This document shows positions 35,152 to 47,697 of a stretch of 64,000 nucleotides of DNA, one piece after another. Each line of letters opens with the position of its first letter. Within the stretch, counting starts at the first letter, position 1. Where the stretch lies: NCBI RefSeq assembly GCF_964355755.1, contig NC_092670.1:7281001-7345000 (forward strand), written 5' to 3'. Source of the stretch: Antedon mediterranea (taxonomy: Eukaryota > Echinodermata > Crinoidea > Comatulida > Antedonidae). A model generated the notes under the pieces. That model was not told the origin of the DNA and searched no databases. It saw only the letters and a list, made by a program, of their open reading frames with translations. The translations under genes and the position numbers were made by a program.

Positions 35152-37436
35152 ATGGTTCTCGGAACATTAATTGGATTTTTTGGTATAATGGCAACAACTT
35201 TAGATTGCAGTATCTATTTCGGAGCAGGTATCTGGCAAGGAATTCTGGTAAGAGTATCCTAGGCCTATATTCTTAAAAATGTATCCATCCCATTATAATC
35301 TAGTGAAAATGAAACTTTGGTGAATTTGTTTACAAACTGAAGAAAACTTGTTAATGGTTAATTACAATAGAATTTAAAACGTATTTCTAAAACTACGATA
35401 TAAATTGGATTGTTTTTTATTTGTATAGTTCTGTTCTGTTTCAGATAGCGATTGTCGCTAAGTTTGGGCTAATTTTTAATAACCCTATACTTGTTGAACT
35501 AAGAATCTGCCTAGTAAGTATTAAAAACTGTAAATATCACTAAATATACCAATAATGGTAATTATAATACAGTTATAAATGTTTCTTAATTGCACTACAT
35601 TACAGTTATCTTAGTGTTGACAATAGAGAGCCCTATAAAATGTCCTACAGAATTCTATAGAACATTCCAGCATAGAACATATAGAAGGGTTAATTCACAA
35701 ATCTTATTAATATATCAAATTGTATGTATCTTACGCCGTTTTTCCACAGCCAACAATTAACCGATAATTAAACGATATAGTTCCTGTGGAAACGGGGTTT
35801 AACCGATTCCACGGGAATATCCGATTATCTCATTCAAATCAGCTAATTATCGGATAACTGTGATAATTGTTAACCTTTGACCTATTGAAGAAATTGTTGC
35901 GTGTGATTGGGATCTTGGTCGTTCGGTACCGTAATGTCTGATCATGCGCACATTATTTTATTGTTTTTATTATTTGATTGGTTAAAAAAGGAACCAATAA
36001 TTTTGTTACGGCTGTGTAAACACGGCCAAAATAATTATTTTTCTATAAAAATATTTAACAATTTCTCTGTCGTTCAAGTTTTACCTTGAATGAAAGATTG
36101 AGATATTGATTGAATGCAGATCTTTTTATTAAAAATGTATTTCCACATATTTAAATTCTAATTTTCTATTTTCAGCTAGTTACATTTAACGTAGGCTGTA
36201 TTATTGTTGGTTTGAACTCATTATTTATCATTGTTTTAGCGTCTATTGCTGCCTCTAAAGAAAAATACTATGTAAGAACAAATCATTTTGAATCTTATCT
36301 TAATTCTAAAATATTATTTTTATCGAAGACCACATAAAATGTTATCCTATAGTTCTAAAATGAACACTTTTTAAATTTACTTTTTTTATGTAAGAAAATA
36401 TTTATATATCTATTATATGAAGGACAGTAAATAGTTGTTATTATAATTATTATTCATATTAATTTCATTAATTATTAAGGCTAAGATGAAAATGTTTTTG
36501 ATTTATTTTGTTGTCTGTTTAGATTTGTTAATCTATTGACGTCGTTTATTATCGTCCGTTGTATAGTCCGTTGTATAAACAATAAATTTGTTGTATTTTT
36601 ATCTTAATATTTATTAATTAACACTTTTACATCGTATGGGCACTGTAGAACGCTCTTGTATTATTTATTGTTTAACATTTATCAATCGTTATTTTAAAAT
36701 AAATCAATACAGGATGCAATTATTGGCACTGGTTACCGGATTTGTATGGATATATCTTTGGTTATTCTGTGTGTTGTTGAGGTGGTTATTGTGTTATGGG
36801 CATTGTTCCTGACGTCAGAAGACGCTTATTGCTCACCACATATTGAATCGGTAAGGAAAGGTGTAAAGAAAACAATAAATACTGACAAATGCAGTGTAAA
36901 AGATAAAAAAGTTTCTATGCCTTGCCTCCCTCAACCAATATGTCGAAATCCTGGATTCACATTGGTTGGGAGGTTGATACTTTTTTTCTCTAAAATAACT
37001 ATGTAATACATGTGAATTCATGGTGGGCCTTGGGATGTGCTTGCTCGCGAATTCCTCGGTAGGATTGTTTGTACAGACGACGATATAGTTTACATGTATT
37101 TTGATTCATTCAGTCAATTAACTATGTTTGAATATCTTGGTAGGTAAACACACAACCTGGTATGCAAAATGATGACGGTTTTTTATTAACCAGGGAGTAC
37201 CCACTACAACCACCACAACAAGTCGGTAAGCTCAGTACATTAATATAGGCCCACATAATATTAATTTAATAAATTATTTTGGTTTAAAAGCGCACTATAA
37301 TAAGAAAATCATAGAATAGAGCAGCATTTCAATTCTTTGGTGACCGTGTTTTATAGTAGCAGATGCTTATGTTTAATTTTAAAAGAAAGTATATTTTGTA
37401 AATATCACAGGCACACAACCAACCCTACAATACTAG
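35152..37436 (+). CDS. MS4A (CD20-like) tetraspan gene A, tail truncated by in-frame TAG
   Basis: Four-TM membrane protein of the MS4A/CD20 type. Exons: 35152-35247, 35445-35513, 36176-36271, 36713-36850, 37144-37225, 37411-37436 (168 codons plus TAG). TM1 LGTLIGFFGIMATTL runs into GAGIWQGIL, matching the MS4A W-x-G entry to TM2. TM3 begins after CLVTF; TM4 is ISLVILCVVEVVIVLWAL. The exon sizes of 96 and 69 nt and phases 0,0,0,0,1 equal those of genes B and C. No N-tail exon was found; exon 35152 happens to begin with ATG where B has ATA, so it may start the protein. The TAG at 37434-37436 stands where B and C have CAG; the frame stays open beyond it as a Pro/Gln tail up to a GTAAGT donor at 37503. 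Confidence 0.75.
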
Positions 37437-38850
37437 TCGTACCCGGGCCACTATCCACTCCAGTCGTACACAGGCCAACCAAACCAGAACCAACCAAGTC
37501 AGGGTAAGTTTTCCGATAAGTGCAGTCGCATGTTTGTTTGTAATATGTATTGCTATGTTTTGGAACAAAACATTAACACAAGATGAACTCAAAAATGTTA
37601 ATATTCTCTCCTTACAGGAAAATTACGGTATTTCGAAGTTATTTTAATAACGATATAACATAATTTTGAAATAAACAGCATTATCAGAAAACAACCCCTG
37701 ATATTGGAGATTTTTAATAAGTAATGATGACTGCCAAGATCAGTATATTCTCATTATATTATGTTTATATTGTAGTTTCTCTGAATATGGAGAATGTTTC
37801 GATTACACAGAAGAAATAAATGGTAGCTGGTAGCATACATTATTGGAACATAATAGATCAACGGGGAGCTGGAATATTTTATGCAGTATTTCATTATGTT
37901 TTATTGATATGAAACCACCGCTGAATCAAAATAATAATAATAATAATATATCGATTTAGTTGACAACAGTTGGACAGATCGACAGAGAGTTGTTATATAT
38001 ATTTTTTTTCAACTTCGATTAGATTACAAGTGTAATAATAGTTTTCAGATACACTTAAGTTCGCTGGTGGCGCTACGAGACAATTTACAAGGCAAACTCA
38101 TTCCGTTCAAATAGGTCCAAATAAAACAAACTGAATATATATGTCTTTTATTTCGGTTTTCAGTCATCATCTTATCGATTCATATTTTTTCTGTGATCAC
38201 TTTAGATTTCTAGTTGTTTTCAAAACTCTCTCCTTTCTTGTTTAACCATTACCAAAAAGTGTTTATATAGATTGTCTAAAAGGCGTACTCATGACTGGCC
38301 TCTGGTCTTAATGTATTATTATTATTTTTTTTTATATTAAATAATATTTTTTAACACATTTACGGCCGCCATCTTGGTGGTTCCCTCTGCCTTTTCAGTG
38401 TGGAGTACGCCTTCTAGCATTCGGCTTATAAACAGCTCTCTGCCAAATTCACAACATAACATAGGAAGGACATTGTATACGCCCTCTATAATACAGTAGG
38501 TACTTACTCATCAAACACGTTATCTCTTTAATCTTCTGTAATATTATTATACTTTGTACTCGGCGTACACACTGTAGTAAATTATTAATGTAGCCATGGG
38601 TACATCATAAGTTCTAAAATGGTACGCGTGCGCATGTGCACGAACACAATAGTGAGAGTTTGATTGAATTTGTTTTATCTTAGTCTGTAGTGTGAGGAGA
38701 ATAAGCGCATTTATATAAAATATAATTTATAATATACAAAACAGCCCCTTTGTATCAATTATTTCGGTACGTTATCTATTTCAATGGATTAATAATTAAC
38801 CTTTTCAATGTTTGCTTAATCTATGTTCCGTGTTGTAAAAATTAGTGGTA
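37437..38850. other. Intergenic A-B with one MITE-like element
   Basis: Contains the would-be tail of gene A (to 37502), an (AAT)n run near 37930 and the inverted-end element at 38279-38413. No other gene was recognised. Confidence 0.5.
38279..38413. mobile_element. MITE-like element with AAGGCGTACTC inverted ends
   Basis: Left AAGGCGTACTC at 38280-38290 and right GAGTACGCCTT at 38403-38413 are perfect inverses. CTA lies outside both ends (38276-38278 and 38414-38416), so a 3-bp duplication is possible. The interior of about 110 bp has no coding potential. Confidence 0.65.
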
Positions 38851-38902
38851 TTCAAAGTCCTAAACTCACAGACAGTAAAAGGTGTAAGGAAAATAGTTAA
38901 AG
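38850..38902 (+). promoter_or_regulatory. 5'-UTR exon and promoter region, gene B
   Basis: ATTCAAAGTC at 38850-38859 is followed after about 43 bp by AAAG|GTAAGAAT (donor after 38902). The same arrangement precedes genes C and D. Exon 39782 has a non-coding lead before its ATG, as expected if this UTR exon splices to it. The transcription start itself is not visible. Confidence 0.55.
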
Positions 38903-39789
38903 GTAAGAATATTGTTACATCTTTTTCTTAGTACAAATTAAAACAGCACGAGTTTTGGTGTTGATCTTTATAATAATTATACAATTATGTTTTCATATTG
39001 TATACTTTCCTCAATTGCTTTTCCGCATAAAAGTCTTGAAAGTGTGTTCAATTTGTCTGGTCCTAAGTTACGTTAGGCCTATAAATTATGTCTATACCAC
39101 CACCGAAAATGAAGTACAAAATATACTTCTCATTATGCAATACACCGCGCTTTAATTAGTTATTAATTAAGCTTTCCACAATATAGTGAAAATTCAACTA
39201 AAATGAATAATATCTTTACATAATTGACAGATTATGGATTTACTGCTACAGAAACACTTTCTCGTAAACTGGACATAGTCGTGCATAATATTTTATTAAT
39301 TTTGTCTATAATTCATGTGTACCAAATACATCATGTCATGTCTGTAAAACCAAAAACATTCCTCAACGATTATTTTTTTTTTAAACGTTATGACCCGGAA
39401 CTTATCAAAACAAATTTTGCAATTGTATTCATTAGCGCGTGTGTGGACGAATATGCGTACCAGTCATACATAACGTGTGTGTATTATAGGCCTACTAAAG
39501 TTTCTACATTTTTCAAGATAGGATTTAAAACTCAGGTTGAACAAACTAAAATGTGAACAGTCAAGGTGGATTCCCTATTTTATCATAGCCATAACATTAT
39601 TGATCATATCAATTTTCTTTTTCAAAGTAGTATTTTTGTAATTAAGTATAGTCGTTTTGATATTGATATAGCCTACATACATTAACACCGTAACTCCTCG
39701 GAAGCCCCTCGTTACACAAAGTGGACGGGCAAGCTATATTTTGTTGAGTTTATAAATACTATTACATTCAGATACTTTCAGTGAAAACC

Positions 39790-42700
39790 ATGGCAAGCCA
39801 TGTGCAGACTGTCCCTCCTCCACAATATTATGGAAATCAGTATCCACAAACTGGAATAGTGATGACGTCAGGTGTGCAGACGATCACTACTGCGGTTGGG
39901 ACAAGAAGAGAAGATGCATCATTAAGAAACAATGGTATTGCACAGGTAAGCAAAAATGTTTTTAATAATGAAGATTATCTTGCGGTGATAAATATGATAT
40001 TGATGAAGAAGATAAGAAGGATGAGGAGAATGGCGATTACAGACAATTACATTGAAGGTGATAAAAGGAATTGTTAAAAACACCGATGGTAATGATAATA
40101 ATAATAATAACACATAATAATAACAATAATAATAATAATAATAATAAAGGCGCTGATGGAAAGTTGTTGATAGAAATATCAACCCATCAGGTAGACGACA
40201 AAGATAACTATGGTAATGATTTTTTATTTTTAATGGTTTATTTTAGATAATATTGTATTGTTGGTATAATTTGGTGATTTTATTTTATTTATTTATTAAA
40301 CCTTATTTAAATAGGGTAAACCTAAACAGCATATGCTGACAATCATATAAAAAATATATATAAAAAAAAATATGTTAAACATACACATACTATACAACAA
40401 TACAAAATATAAGCTACAATACTATACAAAACGTAGAGATTTTTCTTTTGGTGTGAAATATATTTTTTAGAGCAGACTTAACATCTTTTATTGATTCTTA
40501 GTTTGAAGAGTGAGTCATATGGCCGAGCGGTTAAGGCAGGGGCGCCGTTTACCGTACCTAAAGAGCCAACAACAACATCGGCAAGGGTTCGAGGCCGACT
40601 CGCTCCTAGTTCTGGTGGTGGAACAAGTCTTCTCGGATAAGGACTATAAACCGTAGGTCCAGTGTACACAGTTATAACCTGTGTGTACTTTAAAGAAACC
40701 CAGTTCATTATTCGAAAAAGAGTAGGGGGTTACCCCGGTGAACTGGTTCACACAATAGCCCCTGTATCAGAGGGATTACCACCTATCTGATAGGACAGTG
40801 ATTAATTCACTATTGGTAATCCTTGGCCACATTGCCTAAAGACATAAAATAAAATAAAATAAATAAATAAGGGTAGCATATTTAGTTTTTGCTCTTCTTT
40901 TTTCTGTTGATTGTTCAGCGCGCTTAGGCGTCCTGCATTTTGCGCTATAGTAAATTGAACATTATTATTATTATTATAAGCACACACATTCAGATTTGTG
41001 AACATACATTTTGAATCTTGGCCAGGCTAGATCTGGAATATCCTCTCAGTGACAATTTTTTATTCCTTTTCCTTCATTCCATTCCATTTTCACAAGAAAA
41101 AGCGCTTTGCTCATTGTAAATGAATGACAATATTGATGTTAATTAAAAGAATTAAAACAAAATAAACCGTACCTAATTATAATTAACTATTATTAGATAC
41201 TCCTTGGAACATTAATTGGAATTTTTGGGATTGTTGCAGTATGTATAGATTGCAATATTTACGACGGAGCAGGCATTTGGCAAGGAATTATGGTAAGATA
41301 ATTATTTCACAATTTTTACAAGAGATGTATCTATTGCAATTTAACAGCTATTATTTAAACAGTATGCCTCTACTTTTATGTTATTGTAAGTTCTCCTACT
41401 GCTAACAGTAAAAAACTTTGATGATTTTATTGTAAAGTGAAACCCAATGGTGTTCTGAATAATGATGAAAAATGAATGAAAATGTCATTATACCAATCAT
41501 GAATTAATACCTTTGTAACTTGTAAACCCTAATTTAGTTATACTGTATTTCTTTAGGCCTATCCTTTGTTGTTTCTCAATCATTTCAAGTACATGTTTAT
41601 TAGAATTTTTCATTTTAACTACTCCAGGAGAGCAAGATTGTGGCTTTTTAAAAATTGTCTTTTAAACTATTTTTCTTTCAAATTTGGGCCTTCTTTGAAC
41701 TTTTTACACTTCATTGTATCGAAAAACAACTGGAACCAATATTAATGTGTTCATATGAACCAAAGTGATATCCTATGGTATCAGCCAATAAAGTGGCCGT
41801 GTAAATCCAAAGTCTCTTAAAACTACAAGACTGTAACCACAAATCATTTATACACCACTGATGGTATAAGCCAGTTAAATTAATAATGTGATGGTATAAT
41901 ACTTACATTTATATTCTTTTCTATTCAATTAAGATTGTGATCGTGGCTACTTGTGGGATTTCTGCCAGCACAACTTCACACTTCTCACAAAAGCACTGCC
42001 TAGTAAGTATAATGTAAAAAAAACATACTACATACAGATCAAGAATTACACTTGATCATATCAGGAAAGAGTGAAATTTCATTCTTCCCTGATCACATTA
42101 ACAATAATAGATGCTTAATCACAAAACAATGTTGTGTCTGTGTACTCGACAGAAGAGAGAAGGAAATATCCGGAAAGATAATCTACTACAATTAATACAA
42201 AAAAGAATAAATGTTTAATTTCAAAAAAATTAACCGATTATGTCAACAATTTTAATAAAATATTTATGATTGCTTATTTCAGCTAGTTACATTTAATGTA
42301 TTCTGTATCATCATTGCCCTAAATGCCTTGTCCTTAGGTATTTTATTCAGCATTGCTGCCTCTATGGAACAACCATACAATTATTATTATGTAAGTTTTA
42401 AATTTAAAAAGTTGTTTTTTACTTGACTAAATAAAATATTGTTTTTCTTTGGTTTTTTGTTTGGTGGGACGATTTATATTGCTGGGATATTTATCGAGTA
42501 TGTAACCATATTTTATTGATATTACCAATGTTGATACAATATATATATATGAATTACTAAAAAACTTAACTTTATATGCAATATCAATATTTCGACAACT
42601 TTCGTTATTCATACATTCGCAGAGCGAGCAACAGAGGACGTGACTTATATACATCATTCTCGTGGCTAAACATGACCATTTACGGCAACGTTTTATAGCC

Positions 42701-44435
42701 CTATATTTTCATATTTTTGTTATTCCTAGTACGGAAATTATTAAGTAATCAAATAATGAATGTTTATGAGTTGGGTGGTGAGAATATTTCAGTTGAAAAA
42801 TTGACTGCTTTAGTTTTACAGCAGGATGAGTTCATCAAATGAAATATTCTCTCCATTCAAAGAATACAAAACATTCATTATCTGTTTTATAACACACCTA
42901 CTTTTTTACTTAATTTTTCATATATGTTTTATTAAAACGGTAATACAATATATGTACATTTTATTATGTATTAATATTATAATATTTTTTACAGTATTCT
43001 TCGCAATCTGCTCGAATTGGAATCGATATAACTATGGCGTTGTTGTCTTTTTTTGAAATGTTTGTTGCAATCTGGGCTGTGATCATGACGGCAAGAGATA
43101 CTTACTGCTCATCTCGTAATCAAATGGTAATTAGACCTAATGATACTCAGTAATACACTGTTCTACAAGTGACATAAAATGACATTATTTGTATAGTATC
43201 ATATACAAATTTCATAATATAGGCTCACATGACGTATGTCATAACATATAAAAATATGTTAGGCTTAGTGCATATGATACAGTTGTCATGTGAAAGAACG
43301 GAATTTGCTTATAATACTGTACCCACGTAGTAAATGCAGTACCGAGAAATGTATGTAGGCCTACATACTGTGTGTACCACTTTACAATTATTATTTGTTG
43401 GAACAGCCGAATCACTTTGCTTTTCTTCCTTATATCTTTACTCTAAGTGAAAGCTAATACTGATCAAATAAACTGTTTTCTCAGCAAAATGTATATACAA
43501 AGTTATTCAAAAACGTCAGCAATTTTAAATAAACGTATACATCATACAGTACAACGTATATTTCTATCCTCAGAAATAATAAGTCAATACTTCTATCATT
43601 TAAAAGTCAAAGAAAGTCAGGTCTCGGGTCCATTATATAGTCACCACAGATTGACTTCTTCGTCAGTACTTCTATAAATGGATGATTTTAAACACTTACT
43701 GCATGTACAGTAGTGACAAATAATGATTATAAATGTTAGTTTAATAGGCCAAAGCCTACAATGTTACAATTAAAATCATAACTAGAAGAGTGTACAAGAA
43801 AATGTTGAGAAAATATAGAATGCAACGGGCAATATTGATTCTTAAGAATTAGTATATCAACGTCTTTTAAAATAAAATAATCAAAATCAATTTATTAAGC
43901 ATTTTCGTCAAAAGCCTTTTTTAGATCACATAGAAAGTAGCAATTTAAACAGGCTGTAAAGACTAGATTTGTATGGGCCTAAATAATGTTGTTGTTTGCC
44001 TTTTAGGTAGTAGCACAGCCACGCGTGGAATACAACACTGGTGTACAATACAACCCTGGTGTACAATACAACCCTGGTGTTGCAACTATACAGTACTACC
44101 CACCTCCACAGCAACAACAGCAACAAGGTGGTTACCTTAATAACATTTTTAAATGAATAGTAGTATTTATTAACTTTAATTACATTACATATTATAGGAT
44201 AATGGAAAGTACAGTGGGCATAACTCATTGTGTTGCATTTCAAACCAGAAAGATGATGTTTTTACAAACTTTTAATTTTGTAGTGTTTGTGAATACTGCA
44301 CAGCAGCCTCCCCAATACCAACCGTACCCGGGACAGCCGCCGTACCCGGGACAGCAGCCGCATCAGGGCCAGCTGCATCAGGGCCAGCCTGTAAAGCGTA
44401 AGTATGGAGGTTTTGCAGCTTTACGAATACCCTAA
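39790..44435 (+). CDS. MS4A (CD20-like) tetraspan gene B
   Basis: Exons: 39790-39945 (exon begins about 39782), 41197-41292, 41934-42002, 42283-42390, 42995-43126, 44007-44127, 44284-44435; 277 residues, phases 0,0,0,0,0,1. The N-tail begins MASHVQTVPPPQYYGNQ. TM1 is LGTLIGIFGIVAVCI, TM2 WQGIMIVIVATCGISAS; TM3 is LVTFNVFCIIIALNALSLGI and TM4 DITMALLSFFEMFVAIWAVI. The tail has three VQYNPG-type hexamers, a Gln run and PPQYQPYPGQPPYPGQQPHQ. PPQY occurs in both tails, a PPxY-type motif usually bound by WW domains. MS4A proteins act as channel-like or receptor-associated tetraspans; the role here is unknown. Two points are unsure: the donor after 44127 (or three bases later), and the last exon, where AAGC|GTAAGT at 44399 could splice to 44492 and end almost at once. 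Confidence 0.82.
40266..40450 (-). mobile_element. LINE/retroposon 3' end, antisense, in gene B intron 1
   Basis: On the plus strand a TTTATTTTATTTATTTATTA run is followed by AACCTTATTTAAATAGGGTA and a diverging AT-rich body. Read on the minus strand it is a body ending in a (TAAA)n tail. There is no coding sequence. Confidence 0.4.
40514..40870 (+). mobile_element. tRNA-derived SINE (Leu/Ser-like head)
   Basis: Box A-like TGGCCGAGCGGTTAAGGC at 40520-40537 and box B-like GGGTTCGAGGCC at 40585-40596 are pol III promoter elements of a tRNA type with a long variable arm. They are followed by about 240 bp of unrelated body and an (ATAAA)n tail (about 40843-40870). The segment between the boxes does not fold as a proper tRNA, so it is a SINE, not a tRNA gene. 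It lies in gene B intron 1. Confidence 0.75.
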
Positions 44436-46620
44436 AGAAAATGAATACGTCACAAAAAAATGAATTCGTTGTTTACATTTTTATCTTACAGAATAATGAT
44501 ATAAACATTACTTCTAAACACCTAATCAGACATTATCTGGCAGCGACAACAAAACGTAGAAAAAAATAAAGTTGAAGGCATTGTATTTCTTTTATTCATC
44601 ACTACTTAAATGTTTAATTTTTGTTTAGTGTAGTAAAGACGTACTACTGCAACATTCCTTTATTGTTATTGGAAAATGTAATACACACTAAACCACTAAA
44701 CGCATTTTACAAATTGTTAGGTATATCATTATTTTTTGTGTGTTTTTGCTTTCTCGTTATCTCGTTATCTACTAATTTGTTTTGACAGTTATTATCTGCG
44801 AAGCTGGGACTTATAGAGCAGCTTATTAATATTGAATGCATAGGCATACATTAACATAAAATATAAGTTACTTTGGGATAACCTTTGATAGTCTACTATG
44901 TTTTCAGTTTAGAAATATTGAACTTTTTATTGTCCAATTTGAATATAAATTAAATTATGTGTACATAAGTGTGATTATGCTAATAAATTTAAATGATTTT
45001 TTTTTAAATATTGTCATTATTGCTAATAATGTATATACAGATATTGTATTTTATCCGTATTTTAACAATTCTTGTTAAATTTTAACCTCATTTTTCATGT
45101 AAAAGTTTAATTTTTTACCTTTGAGCAAACAAAAATAATTTCAATCCATGTACTGTATTTAATATGTTTGACAGTGAATAAATAAAATATCTATGTCTAT
45201 GGTGTCGTTCTTAACATCGACTTTCTATAGGCCTAAAGGTTATGACTTGTTCAAATTGATTTAATTGACACATTTGTATAAGGATACTCTACATGTCTCT
45301 ATGCCTTGCATGATTCAGCCTGAAATTGTCAAGCTGCTTGATGAAACGGATGCCAAAATGGAGGGACATACTTGCAAAATGCAAGTAGCCGCTGATTGGC
45401 CGAATACAGTATGCGTTTCATATGGACAGCGCGGGCTGCAATACTTTTCAATCCATTATTCCTGATTTCTGCCTTACGAATTAAAAAAAAATGTTTGTTC
45501 GGACGGCGATTATAATTTTCCGTACAGAAGTTCAGCAATTCGCTCCAGATGCACTCAGTAATTTGCGTTCTTAAAAAAAAATACTTGCGCATACGCATAC
45601 TTTTTTTTCTACAGGATTTGGCAGTCCACTGCAGGACCAAATATTTTCTAAGGTCATTTCCATCTCATTTTCGTTGCCTCTTTTCCTTTTCCCGTTCCTT
45701 GGTTGCCCAACTGTAGTAGTCCTGCTTGCTCATCTATTGTCATGGAATTACTTGAAACAGATCTTTGGTTTTTATCTTTCTCTTATTAGTTTGCATGATG
45801 GTTCATTATGGTTACGCCAAGCATTCTCCATTCTTGATCTTAACTCACGGATACAGTAAAGTTTAAATATGAATTAAGGAATATATATTTATATTACCTA
45901 TTGATCAGTTAGCACACATTGTAATAATGTACTTTGAAACCTCCATGATGGATTATTTCTTACATGTTCTGTTACTTGAAACAGTTAGATTTATGTCTGG
46001 ACATCGGTACGTTTCATTGAGTTTACGGATATAAACCGTTGGCGAAGCACTTTACTTGTATATAATATTATAGCAGTTAATCTGATACAATTTTAATAAT
46101 TTTACTAAGCACATGGTGTGAGACTGCACCGTTTTGTCATTTTCTATTTCTTTCTTCAACAAAAACAAAATAGTAGAACTAATAGCTTGGCTTCAGTAAA
46201 GTTGGGAAGTTACAGTTACTGAAAGAAGAATTGAACATAACATAAACATTAAAACAATAGTATTGCTATATGCGATGTGTGTTGTAAGTTTCATAAGTTA
46301 TAATTTGTTCTAAATGAAATGAAATTGGTACAGGTGGTGATAATGTGATGATATGTGCAGGGAGTTGTAATTTACAACTCCCTGATATGTGGTATGTTAT
46401 TTGTTAAAGCTTCACTATTTATGTTATAAAAAGAATTAGGTACAATATTAGGCACACTCGATAATTCGTTTACAAAGTTCGTTGGTTTAAATGTTTAACA
46501 TAATTCAGTAAGTCCATTAATGTAATCAGAGTGTTGAACTTTATCTATTCAAAATAATTAATGATTAACTTGATTAATATTTGCCTAACATAGTTATGTT
46601 TCCTGTTCCACCAATTTATT
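44436..46620. other. Intergenic B-C; no gene seen
   Basis: Candidate poly(A) signals for gene B lie at about 44566 (AATAAA) and 45176 (AATAAATAAAAT). The 45240-45860 stretch is less AT-rich, with short open frames that match nothing I know. A 27-bp palindrome lies at 46358-46384. Confidence 0.5.
46358..46384. repeat. 27-bp perfect palindrome
   Basis: CAGGGAGTTGTAA and TTACAACTCCCTG are exact inverses around one T. It lies about 240 bp upstream of the gene C ATTCAAAGTC motif. It could be a regulatory site or an element footprint. Confidence 0.6.
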
Positions 46621-46622
46621 TT

Positions 46623-46696
46623 ATTCAAAGTCGAATGAATCAAAACAATTCATAAACTCACGCCAGACGGTAAAAGGTACCAGTAAATTTATACAG
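46623..46696 (+). promoter_or_regulatory. 5'-UTR exon and promoter region, gene C
   Basis: ATTCAAAGTC at 46623-46632; AACTCAC....GACGGTAAAAGG near 46655-46677 resembles AACTCACAGACAGTAAAAGG of gene B; donor ACAG|GTAAGAAT after 46696. The pattern across paralogues supports a real non-coding first exon. Confidence 0.55.
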
Positions 46697-47346
46697 GTAA
46701 GAATTTAAAGAAATTTACATCTAAATGTATATAATGTATCCTACTATACTACTGTATACAATGATGTAATAAAATAACTACCACGTAGATCAATGGACTT
46801 TGATCGGTCATTGAGGTTCTCTCTGTGTTGTTTGTTCATGTGTTTGATTCGTGTTTAAAAACTTGTCTTTGATATTGTTTCGATTTTAAATCTACGGAAT
46901 TATTAAGCTGTACATTATTCCCTGGTTACTTAGCCTTTTAGTCGTTGAAAAAGGGCCCATTTTTCTTTAAAAGACCCCATAGTATAACAATAATAATATC
47001 TTCTTTTCACTTATTCTATTCGAAAATAATTTACTAAATTGTTACACAACTTCTCTACTTTACAATTTTTTAAGGAATGAAATAAAGTATTTCTATGTGG
47101 AAGACAAAAAAAAAACATTTTCGCAAAAAAAACCGGTAATTATTGTCATTATCAAGTGATAGTGATTTGGCCAATCATATTCGATTAGTTATTCAAACTG
47201 TCGCTTGTTATTATTATTATTGTTGCTTCTTGTAATGAATACTCACACACAGAACACATCCTGAGTAACGTTTTGTAATCTTTACCAAAAGTAACTTATA
47301 AATAACCTGAGTGACTTTGTTTAATTTATTAAGATGTTTATAATTG

Positions 47347-47690
47347 AACTCATTTATAATAGGCCTAAATAGAATAAATTTAGACTTAAACTGGTGGTTT
47401 TACAATTTAGGAGATTTGGTTTGATTTATTCAATATCGGCTCATAACAATTACAACAGAATACATAAAAATACAAAAAGAAACAAAAAGTCAGTGTGTAT
47501 AATTAAATTCATTTATAATAAATAAGATCAGTTTAGACTTAAAGCTCTGTCTACAATATAACATTAGCTAGTGCCCAAATATGGTGGTAATTAGGATATC
47601 ACCATGTCCATATTATAGGCACATCACAATTTAGTTGTCACACATACAGTTTGATAGTGTAGAGTTTAAATTGGTGGTTTTATAATTCAG
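47347..47690 (+). repeat. Duplicated intron end before gene C exon 1, one copy split by a MITE
   Basis: Copy 1 (47347-47410) reads ...TTTAGACTTAAACTGGTGGTTTTACAATTTAG; copy 2 (about 47506-47690) has the same order but the MITE 47540-47668 interrupts TTTAGACTTAAA. Both copies end in an AG acceptor (47410 and 47690); only the second leads into the coding exon. Confidence 0.75.
47540..47668. mobile_element. MITE, about 129 bp, TAAAGCTCT inverted ends (copy 2)
   Basis: Matches the element at 8190-8310 in inverse orientation, sharing TGCCCAAATATGGT, ATGTCCATAT, and TTTGATAGTGTAGA near the end. A TA duplication is supported by the unoccupied copy of its target at about 47390. It ends about 20 bp before the acceptor of gene C exon 1. 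Confidence 0.8.
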
Positions 47691-47697
47691 GAAAACT

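Noticed and set aside
35750-35875. Foldback-like segment with CCGATAAT and ATTATCGG in gene A intron 2
   Set aside because: Inverted matches are short and broken; I could not define ends or a target duplication.
40514-40600. tRNA-Leu/Ser gene
   Set aside because: Boxes A and B are present, but the arms between them do not pair as a tRNA and a long body with an A-rich tail follows; it is a SINE.
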